DNA of 64,000 nucleotides from the NCBI GenBank assembly GCA_017446265.1, contig JAFSRD010000012.1:59234-123233 (forward strand), written 5' to 3'. How positions within the stretch are numbered: position 1 is the stretch's first letter; each line of letters opens with the position of its first letter. The notes under the pieces are model-generated. The model saw nothing but the letters and a program-made list of their open reading frames with translations, was not told where the DNA came from and ran no database searches. The position numbers were made by a program, and so were the translations under genes. Origin of the DNA: Treponema sp. (GTDB taxonomy: Bacteria; Spirochaetota; Spirochaetia; Treponematales; Treponemataceae). Shown one piece after another: positions 26,664 to 33,913 of this stretch.

Positions 26664-27875
26664 TTATTTTTTAATTATGTTCCTGTTATATGAGTTGCAC
26701 CCATTTTCCGCAAGCGCAGTTTTTACGGCTGCGTTGAAGTTTTGTAAGAATGCTTCCTCTGAAAACTGTTGCGCATGTTTGACGATTACAGCAGGGTTGA
26801 ATGTAGCGGCATCGTCGAGTTTTTCAAAACGCACAATTGCGTCTGCAAGAGCGGCTGCTGTCTGCTCGGCAAAAAATATGCCTGTCTTTCCATCTTTGAC
26901 TGTTTCAAGCGTTCCGCCTTTTCCAAACGCTATAACAGGTCGTCCACACGCTTGCGCTTCAAGCGGTACAATGCCAAAATCTTCTTCTGCGCAAAAAAGC
27001 AGCGCGCGGCAATTTTGAAGATATGCGCACACGTCTTCGTCGCATATGCGTCCAGTAAACGTAATGTCTGCGCCGTGTACGCGCACTTTGAGTTTTTTTT
27101 CTTCGCTGCCACTTCCAATGACGACAAGTTTTTTGCCGAGCATTTTGCATGCGTCGATTGCTACGTCAATGCGCTTGTAGGGCACAAGTCGCGAAAACGC
27201 AACATAGTAGTCGCACGATGGATTTTTCACAGGCGCAAATTTTTCAAGATGCACGGGCGGGTAGATGACAGCTGCTTCTCGTCCCCAGAATTTTTTTATG
27301 CGACGGGCAATATAGTGTGAGTTTGCAAGGAGCATATCTATGCGTGCGCTTGAAATGTAGTCCCACATTCTGATTTGCCCCATCCATCTATTCATAAAAA
27401 AGCGCGTGAGCGCGCCACTTCGTTTTCGGTAGTCGAAAAATAAATCCCACGCGTAGCGCATGGGCGTATGGATATATGCTATGTGCGGAACAGCAGGCGG
27501 TGTGATGACTCCTTTTGCGCACGAAGATGACGAGCATATGACAAGATCGTATGCAGAAAAGTCAAACGACTCAAATGCTTTGGGCATGAATTTTAATAAT
27601 TTTGTGTAAAGTTTTGACGCGAACGGCAGCTTTTGCAGCGAGCTTGTGAAAATGCGATTTTCTGTAAAGTGCGCGCCCATGCGCTTTTTGTCGTAAACGA
27701 GCGTGTAGATGTCGGCTTTTGGAAACAACTTGAGCAGTGATTCTACTACAGACTCAGCTCCACCGTAGGTGACAAGCCAATCGTGAACGATTGCAACGTT
27801 CATGTGTTCTTTTTGGGATGCACTTTTTTGCATGAATTGCGCTGACCTTGCATCTTGTGCTTTTGTAGCTTTCAT
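26664..27875 (-). CDS. Glycosyltransferase, family 4 (mannosyltransferase-like)
   Basis: 403 residues; ATG at 27875 overlaps the DUF2147 stop as ATGA, which favours this start, though the conserved protein begins at MNVAIVHDWLVTYGGAESV (ATG 27803). GT-B fold with the N-terminal GGAE loop and C-terminal donor site FGIVPLEAQACGRPVIAFGKGGTLETV. Similar to the WbaZ group of retaining mannosyltransferases, which adds a sugar to a lipid-linked or LPS acceptor from a nucleotide sugar. The donor is not decidable. Confidence 0.87.
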   Translation of the reverse strand: MKATKAQDARSAQFMQKSASQKEHMNVAIVHDWLVTYGGAESVVESLLKLFPKADIYTLVYDKKRMGAHFTENRIFTSSLQKLPFASKLYTKLLKFMPKAFESFDFSAYDLVICSSSSCAKGVITPPAVPHIAYIHTPMRYAWDLFFDYRKRSGALTRFFMNRWMGQIRMWDYISSARIDMLLANSHYIARRIKKFWGREAAVIYPPVHLEKFAPVKNPSCDYYVAFSRLVPYKRIDVAIDACKMLGKKLVVIGSGSEEKKLKVRVHGADITFTGRICDEDVCAYLQNCRALLFCAEEDFGIVPLEAQACGRPVIAFGKGGTLETVKDGKTGIFFAEQTAAALADAIVRFEKLDDAATFNPAVIVKHAQQFSEEAFLQNFNAAVKTALAENGCNSYNRNIIKK

Positions 27876-28480
27876 TTTATGGACGACGCCTCTTCAAATG
27901 TCGCGGCAGGCCATTTTTGCGTAAGACCTAAAAAGGTAAGACCGCGCAACGAGCCGCGCATTTTGAGATAGTCGCGCTTGTATTTTTTGCCGTCAGCTTT
28001 GCAGTATGTGATGTTGCATCGGAAGCAGGCGCCGTCGTCAGGATTGATGATGTAGCCACGCACCCATTTGCCGTTGTTCTTGCGTTTTAAGCCGTACATC
28101 CATGTGGTAAAGTACGGGCGAGCATTCGGTTTTCCTTCAAATGGAAACTGCGGATACGACTTACGCGCTTTCTTTGCAATAGTTTCAGATGTAGCGCCTG
28201 TTGCAGAGAGAATTTCTCCGTACAACACGCCATCTTTTATATACATGTACCAACCTGCCAACGGCTGTCCTGTGCGCTGGTTTGTCGCAATCCAGTAGCC
28301 TTCTGCGGGGTCGCTCCCAATATAGTCTTCTGTAATTTCAGTGTCAATGTCAAACTCTCTGTTGTCCAGAGGAACGTCTTCGTCTGGCGCAGATTCGTAG
28401 TAATTGTATTTTTCTGCTGCAAACACGCTGACGCAAAACGCAAGCGAGCCAAGCAGTATGATTTTTTTTGTATGTTTCAT
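27872..28480 (-). CDS. Exported DUF2147 protein
   Basis: 202 residues from ATG 28480, chosen because ggaggatatt lies directly upstream; longer frames have no site. Signal peptide KHTKKIILLGSLAFCVSVFA, then a DUF2147 domain: GYWIATNQRTGQPLAGWYMYIKDG, DGACFRCNITYC, and MRGSLRGLTFLGLTQKWP near the end. DUF2147 proteins are periplasmic beta-rich proteins of unknown role, sometimes near sugar-polymer genes. ATGA overlap with the glycosyltransferase downstream links expression of the two. Confidence 0.85.
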   Translation of the reverse strand: MKHTKKIILLGSLAFCVSVFAAEKYNYYESAPDEDVPLDNREFDIDTEITEDYIGSDPAEGYWIATNQRTGQPLAGWYMYIKDGVLYGEILSATGATSETIAKKARKSYPQFPFEGKPNARPYFTTWMYGLKRKNNGKWVRGYIINPDDGACFRCNITYCKADGKKYKRDYLKMRGSLRGLTFLGLTQKWPAATFEEASSIK

Positions 28481-28496
28481 AATATCCTCCGGTCTT

Positions 28497-29126
28497 TTAG
28501 AAAAATCGTTGTTCAAGTTGTAAGCATAGTGCGTGATACACAGGCACGTGCAGCTCTTGAATTTTATATGTTTCATTTTCAGGAACCACAATCGCTTCAT
28601 CCGCAAACGTTGCGAGTTTACCGCCTGTCTTTCCTGATAGTGCAACTGTTTTGAGCCCTTTCGCTTTTGCAACGATTGCAGCATATGCGACGTTGGGCGC
28701 GTTGCCGCTCGTTGAAATGCCGAGAAAGACATCGCCTTGTGCACCAAGCGCGTTTACCTGTTGTGCATATATGGCGTTTTCATCAACGTCGTTAAGCATT
28801 GCCGTTATGAGCGCTGTATGGTTTCCAAGCGAGATTGCGGGAAGACCTCCCTGCAATGCATCTCCAATGTATGTGCAGGCATCGCTGTCTATGTTTGCAA
28901 GTGCATTTAAAAAAGATTGTTCAAGCGGGCGTTTTTTAACAAAACTTTTGAGCAGCTCGGCGCATATGTGGTCTGCATCTGCGCAACTGCCGCCATTTCC
29001 TGCAACGAGCAACTTTCCTCCGTTTGCATAGCATGACTCAAGAATCATATACACGCCTCGTATATTTTTTTCGCATACTGAAAGAACAGGGTAGCGCACA
29101 ATGAGTTGTGCAATGTAGTCAGTCAT
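28497..29126 (-). CDS. gmhA: Sedoheptulose 7-phosphate isomerase (SIS domain)
   Basis: 209 residues from ATG 29126. GmhA makes D-glycero-D-manno-heptose 7-phosphate, the first step to ADP- or GDP-heptose. SIS-domain landmarks: GGKLLVAGNGGSCADADHICAELL, ALANIDSDACTYIGDAL, FLGISTSGNAPNVAYA and KTVALSGKTGGKLATFADEAIVVP, all typical for GmhA. No other heptose gene is visible in the window. A strong promoter lies so close upstream that the mRNA may have almost no leader (see promoter entry). Confidence 0.9.
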   Translation of the reverse strand: MTDYIAQLIVRYPVLSVCEKNIRGVYMILESCYANGGKLLVAGNGGSCADADHICAELLKSFVKKRPLEQSFLNALANIDSDACTYIGDALQGGLPAISLGNHTALITAMLNDVDENAIYAQQVNALGAQGDVFLGISTSGNAPNVAYAAIVAKAKGLKTVALSGKTGGKLATFADEAIVVPENETYKIQELHVPVYHALCLQLEQRFF

Positions 29127-29132
29127 AGAGCG

Positions 29133-29162
29133 ATTATAACAAGTAACTAAAAAGGCAGTCAA
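29133..29162 (-). promoter_or_regulatory. Promoter of gmhA, apparently without leader
   Basis: On the minus strand TTGACT (29162-29157) and TATAAT (29138-29133) are 18 bases apart. The ATG of gmhA follows after only six bases, so transcription would begin at or near the start codon. No ribosome-binding site exists there, which fits a leaderless message. An 8-bp hairpin without T-run (29184-29191/29198-29205) lies just upstream of the promoter. Confidence 0.7.
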
Positions 29163-29220
29163 TATGACAAAGAACGGAGCATGCTGCACTTGCCATGAAG
29201 TGCAGTCAAGTTGCAATCAG

Positions 29221-30318
29221 TTATGTATTCAACCTGTTCGGAAACATCGGTTTCAGAACAGGTTGCTTTGAATTGTAAAGCGAGAAAGCGGCAAGGATGA
29301 TGTCGCTCGATTTTTTCCATGTGTATGTGGCAGGCAACGGCGGGAGCGGCGTTTTATCGTTCATGCATGCAATCATTTTTATTGCCAAATCATCATCGTT
29401 GCCAGATTCAAAAAACGTTACTGGGAAGTTGCCGTATATCTCTTTAAACACGGGAATGTCAGAAAGGAGCGCATGCGTGCCGAGCGACATTGCTTCAAGC
29501 GGCGGAAGTCCAAACCCTTCATAGAGCGACGGCTGCACAAGCACGTGCGATTGCATGTATAATTTGCGTAACTCCTGGTCAGAAATATGACCGGTAAACT
29601 GCACCGAATTGCTTGGCAATTCGGTTATTTTTTGCATGATTTCCATGTCGCTTGTGCGGAAATTGTCCGTGCTTCCTACAATAATAAGTTTTGCAGCAAG
29701 TCCCCGTCCTTGTGCTTTTTTGAACGCTGCAAGCAAAATGTGCAGGCCCTTATGTTTTTTTATGTTGCCCACATAGAGAATCTGTGCATTTTTTTGCACA
29801 TTATGAGAATGTTTCGAGGAGAAATGCTGCGAAAGAGCGCCGTACGTTACAATAATTGGAAGATTTTTACAGTTCAACTTTTTACGTATGCGTGAGGCGG
29901 AAAATTGTGACACAGTGAAAAGCGCGCGTGATTTATTTATCGCACGCTGATAAAAAAATTTGCGCGCTGCAACACCTCCAGGCGATGCTAATCCTTGTAC
30001 ATCAAGGAACACAATGTCATGAATGGTAGAGAAAATCGGAATCGTTATTCCGCACGGAATGTTGCAGTACGGCGTATAATAGATGTCGCACGAGTTGATT
30101 TTTTTACGCAGCGCGCGCGGAAACGCAAGCAGTTCTTTGAGCGAAAACGGCTTGACGGCACATTCGCAGATTTCCGCGTTGCTTTCATATGGTGCAAGTT
30201 TGTGCGTATTTCCAAAGAGCACGCACTCATGTTTTGCAAGAAAAAACGGCACGAGCGCTTTTATGTATGTGCCTATGCCGCTTGCGCCGAACATGCGGCA
30301 GTCAACAGCGATTTTCAT
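29221..30318 (-). CDS. Glycosyltransferase, family 4
   Basis: 365 residues from ATG 30318 (a TTG nine bases upstream is possible). GT-B fold: N-terminal GASGIGTYIKALVPFFL, then YVGNIKKHKGLHILLAAF, and the donor-site ESMEGFGLPPLEA-type motif PSLYEGFGLPPLEAMSLGTHALLSDI. It presumably adds a sugar to the undecaprenyl-linked glycan using a nucleotide sugar in the cytoplasm. Its last dozen residues come from a hairpin repeat, which suggests that the original C-terminus was a little different. Downstream is gmhA with its own promoter. Confidence 0.87.
   Translation of the reverse strand: MKIAVDCRMFGASGIGTYIKALVPFFLAKHECVLFGNTHKLAPYESNAEICECAVKPFSLKELLAFPRALRKKINSCDIYYTPYCNIPCGITIPIFSTIHDIVFLDVQGLASPGGVAARKFFYQRAINKSRALFTVSQFSASRIRKKLNCKNLPIIVTYGALSQHFSSKHSHNVQKNAQILYVGNIKKHKGLHILLAAFKKAQGRGLAAKLIIVGSTDNFRTSDMEIMQKITELPSNSVQFTGHISDQELRKLYMQSHVLVQPSLYEGFGLPPLEAMSLGTHALLSDIPVFKEIYGNFPVTFFESGNDDDLAIKMIACMNDKTPLPPLPATYTWKKSSDIILAAFSLYNSKQPVLKPMFPNRLNT
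29231..29264 (-). repeat. Dispersed hairpin repeat copy within the end of a glycosyltransferase gene
   Basis: Stem aacctgttc (29231-29239) with gaacaggtt (29256-29264), with partly paired centre aaac/gttt. Same family as the copies at 8437, 14140 and 62609. It supplies codons for the last residues of the glycosyltransferase (PVLKPMFPNRLNT), so it may have been inserted at the gene's end. Confidence 0.7.
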
Positions 30319-30368
30319 ATGTAGCAAGTATAGCTCTTTCTCAATGCAAAATCAACTTGACGCATTGC

Positions 30369-31856
30369 TTACGGCAAGATAATATCAGCAACATCGTCGG
30401 CATTATCAGCAGATTGCTCCCAGAGGTTGACGGTTGTGTTTATAATATAGTATTGCGCACTGTCTTGATTTCCTTGATTGTTTTTGATTGTGCCGCTTAT
30501 AAATTTTATTTTGTCCTGTTTATTGATTTTTGCGTAAAAACCGCCACCTTTGCAGCTAGAGCCCATTAATCCAGAAGCAGGAACAGCATTTTTGAAAATA
30601 GATGCATTGCCTGTCATGCGGAACATTCCTCATATGCCGCCATTCATCGTGAATTTTTTACCAACAGCAACTCCACCACCGCCACTTGATGCCGTATTGT
30701 TTCTGATGCAGCCGTTCATTGTTGCCGCTGCTGTGCTATTTATAGTAACTCCCGGATATCCTTTTGTAATAGTCAGGTCTTTCACGGGAACAGGTACAGT
30801 GGCAGCAATAGTTAGCACGCTAGTAGTGGAAGTCCTGCCGTACAGCACGGCGGCATTATTGTCAGTGCCTTTTATGGTGACCGACTTTACCTGCACGTTG
30901 CTGCCAATGCAGCTCCGTGCCTGAACGCTGCTCGCAAGCCCTGCGGCATCGGTGAGCGTAAGCGTATAAGCTACCGTGCCGTTGACGTATTCCCCTGTCT
31001 CAAGGTAAAAGGAGCCTCCGCCACCGGACGTGAACGTTTTTCCGTCTATGGCCGCCCAAGCTGGATTATGCAAAGTTAGCAAGTACGGTGCGTTGCCTGT
31101 TTTGGTAAATATGAAGCTACCGTTTGCAGTCTGCGGTGGCGCAACGCTATACTCCCATGTCTTGTTGTGGCGGCCTCCGCTGATTGTCAGTTTAACGATG
31201 TCCTTATGAACACGGAAACTGTCGGCACTTGCAGGCACGTTGAACGCCACCACAAACGAGGGATTGCTGGGATCTTTTGTGTTCTTGAGCACCGTAGGGT
31301 CCAAAAGCTCGGGCGGCTTTGAGTTTGCGAAAAGATTGAACGAGTAGTCGGCAAACTCCCTGATTTTCGTGCCGTTCTCGTGCCGGGCAATGTGTATTGC
31401 AGGAGAAATGTTCCGCTCCTCATCTTTGTTGTTCTTTTCGCACGCAAGCAGGAATGACTGCGGAAGCGTCATCCGTATGATGCTCCTGTCGGAAGCGTCC
31501 TGAATCACGAGCACAGAATTGGCAGGCACACTGGTGTTGGAGGTGAACGACAGAGCCAAATTATAGTTCTTGGGGTTTCGCAGGTAAAAGGTAACGGTGC
31601 AGTCAGCCTCCGAGCCTATGCAGATGTTGCCGTCCTTGTCGGCGTACGTGGGCGCGGAAAACTCGTGCCTGTCTATTGCCGCTTCGTTCGTATATTTTTC
31701 AAACCAGGCGCCTACGGGCTTGTTCCAGGTGGGAGTAAAAAAGTCGCACGCAGCAAATATGAATGCCGTACCGGCGCACAAAAGCGCTGCGGGCACGAGC
31801 GAAAGCAGGCGGACAGCACGCACCATGCTCCTGCATGAAGTATGACTTTTATACAT
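30369..31856 (-). pseudogene. Surface lipoprotein with Gly/Asn repeats, interrupted by in-frame TGA
   Basis: ATG 31856 after aaaggagaa starts a lipoprotein: signal ending in the lipobox FAAC, so the mature protein begins with a lipidated Cys. A globular part of about 270 residues is followed by the start of repeats of the TMNGGI...NTASSGGGGVAVG kind, common in very variable treponemal lipoproteins with a beta-helix. A single TGA at 30632-30630 stops the frame after GKKFTMNGGI; the frame then goes on without shift for 86 more residues to the TAA at about 30371. It looks like a recent nonsense mutation (TGG to TGA would restore a Trp), or a sequencing error. Shorter than usual family members, with few repeats. 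Confidence 0.75.
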
Positions 31857-31917
31857 GATAGTTCTCCTTTCAACTGCATGCGTGAACATATTTGCCATAA
31901 GCCACTTTTGTGCATCA

Positions 31918-31946
31918 ATTATAACAATTTTTTAATAAAAAGTAAA
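31918..31946 (-). promoter_or_regulatory. Promoter of the lipoprotein gene
   Basis: On the minus strand TTTACT (31946-31941) and TATAAT (31923-31918) are 17 bases apart, in an A/T-rich stretch. The expected leader is about 55 bases and contains the strong ribosome-binding site of the lipoprotein gene. Between here and the gene at 32095 no further feature was seen. Confidence 0.7.
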
Positions 31947-32094
31947 TATTTTTTACTGTATGTCATGGAAATCAATTTTCAGGGAAGTGCGCAACTCGTA
32001 TGTACCGCTCGTTTCACTACTGTATGTGTTGCAAAAACTGGTTTCCGCGCCTGCATATCTTTTCTAAATATGTATAAATTTGTATGATATATAT

Positions 32095-33855
32095 ATGAAT
32101 AAATTGAAAAAAATATGCTCCATCTTGATAACGCTTGCAGTTTCAATTGCGCTTCAAGCGCATGTATATAACTCGCAGCAGCTTTTGCCTGACGGTCACT
32201 GGATGTACGATGCGCTCTACATGCTTAATGCCGATGTGGGCAGGGCGACGCTCGGCGATAGTGCGCCGCTTTCTGTTGCCGAATTGAAAATGTATTTTGA
32301 CGACATTCCGTATAATAAACTTTCTGAGTCGGGAAAGAGGCTGTACAGTCAGGTGTGGGATTTTTTTACTGATAAAAAGTTTGCAATCAATTTTGGTCCT
32401 GTCAAAGTCGGATTCAACGTTATTGCCGAGCCCCAGCTTATGTACAAGAGCAATAAAAATATAGATTGGTCGTTTGGCACAGATTACACTGGGAAAATAG
32501 CGCCCGATGGAAAAGATTATTGGGCAAGCTCATCGTTTCTTGGAAACAGTGCGAGCAATCCTTTTTTATCGTTGCCGCTTTCGCTGTCGTTTGGAGACTC
32601 TATTATCATAGAGACGACTCCGTTTTTTGGCAAAAGTTTTCAAGGCATGTCAAAACAGCGCAACTTTACCAATTTGCCGTACAATTTTAACGATATGGAA
32701 TTTCTCTGGCCACGCACGGCATATGCGAGTGTCGGAAAATCATTTAACAAATGGGGCGTGAATCTCCATATTGCACACGAGGGCATGCGCATTGGAAAAA
32801 CGCAGACAGGAAGCATCATTTACAATTCTACATTTGAAACAGATGCGTATGTGCAGTTCAATGTGTACTCGCCGTATGTAAAATATAATCTCGACATTGT
32901 GCAGATTGCACGCAACAGGTTCATGTATATCCACAACCTCGACGTGATTCCCTATTTCAAATGGATTAAGTTGCGCATCCTTGAAGGAACGCTTGTCAAC
33001 GCGCCGTTTGAGTTTCGTTTTTTGAATCCGCTCATGATTATGCATTCGTTCGGCGCATGGAATGACTATACAACACCTGAAGAAAGCAAATACTATGACG
33101 AGGCGCATGTGTGCGCATATATGGGTGCAAGTTTTGACATAACGCCGTGCAAATATCTTCGCTTGTACGGTCTGTACGCTCAGAATGAAATACAGTCAAA
33201 GCATGAACTCAAATCTGCAATAGGTCGCGCTATGCCTGACAGTTTTGGCGTGCAGACGGGAGCAGAGTTTACGTTTCCCGACAAGCATAACGGCTGGTGG
33301 CTCTGTACGCTTGAAGGAGTGTATACGTCGCCGTTTTTTTACATAAAGCATGGAGCAGAATGGTCGCTCTATTCTGCACGGCAAGACATGCAGGGAAACA
33401 GCAATCCTGTGTGCTCATGGATTGGTACGCCCTTTGGTCCTGATTGCATAGGCGCACAACTGCGCGTCGGCTACAGGCACATGCAAAAGTGGTCTTGCAC
33501 TATGGAATATCTTTTTGTGGCGCACGGCACTAATTCATTCGGTTTGTTTCAAAACACTGTTACCATAAACGGCAAAGAGTATTACAGCTATTATCCGGCA
33601 GTGCGCAGAAAGCTTGTCGGCACTACTGCTGCATTGACAGATGAAGAGGCGGCTTCTCTTGCACGTACGCTTCGGCTTACGGGAGTAGTGCAGTATACAA
33701 ACTGCATTACGCTCAAAGGCACATACATGATAAACAACCATTTTGCATTTGCCGCGAGGCTGTCGTACATGTTCATTTTTAACAACAAAAATAAACTCGG
33801 TGTTTTTGCGCACGGCGTGGAACTTTCAACGTCGTTTACCTACACGTTGTTGTAG
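32095..33855 (+). CDS. Predicted outer-membrane beta-barrel protein (Wzi/capsule-assembly-like)
   Basis: 586 residues from ATG 32095; a TTG five codons earlier is less likely. Signal peptide KLKKICSILITLAVSIALQA, a short N-terminal helical part (WMYDALYMLNADVGRATLGDSAPLS), then many amphipathic beta strands rich in Tyr, Trp and Phe to the C-terminal TSFTYTLL, as in a large barrel. The general plan and the RFLNPLMIMHSFG segment resemble the Wzi/capsule-assembly group, but the match is weak. No ribosome-binding site is visible. It stands alone on plus strand among minus-strand glycan genes and may anchor or export the polymer. Confidence 0.6.
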   Translation: MNKLKKICSILITLAVSIALQAHVYNSQQLLPDGHWMYDALYMLNADVGRATLGDSAPLSVAELKMYFDDIPYNKLSESGKRLYSQVWDFFTDKKFAINFGPVKVGFNVIAEPQLMYKSNKNIDWSFGTDYTGKIAPDGKDYWASSSFLGNSASNPFLSLPLSLSFGDSIIIETTPFFGKSFQGMSKQRNFTNLPYNFNDMEFLWPRTAYASVGKSFNKWGVNLHIAHEGMRIGKTQTGSIIYNSTFETDAYVQFNVYSPYVKYNLDIVQIARNRFMYIHNLDVIPYFKWIKLRILEGTLVNAPFEFRFLNPLMIMHSFGAWNDYTTPEESKYYDEAHVCAYMGASFDITPCKYLRLYGLYAQNEIQSKHELKSAIGRAMPDSFGVQTGAEFTFPDKHNGWWLCTLEGVYTSPFFYIKHGAEWSLYSARQDMQGNSNPVCSWIGTPFGPDCIGAQLRVGYRHMQKWSCTMEYLFVAHGTNSFGLFQNTVTINGKEYYSYYPAVRRKLVGTTAALTDEEAASLARTLRLTGVVQYTNCITLKGTYMINNHFAFAARLSYMFIFNNKNKLGVFAHGVELSTSFTYTLL

Positions 33856-33913
33856 CAGCTTTTGCTCCTTCGTGCGGAGGATTGCTTCCCCGAACGCGCT
33901 ACGTCTGGTTCGC

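Noticed and set aside
28481..28747. Longer start for the DUF2147 gene
   Set aside because: The extra 89 codons have no similarity, overlap gmhA, and the start at 28480 has a perfect ggaggatatt and a signal peptide.
30630..30632. TGA read as selenocysteine in the lipoprotein gene
   Set aside because: No selenocysteine insertion hairpin is visible after it, and the context (repeats of a surface lipoprotein) gives no reason for a redox residue; a nonsense mutation is simpler.
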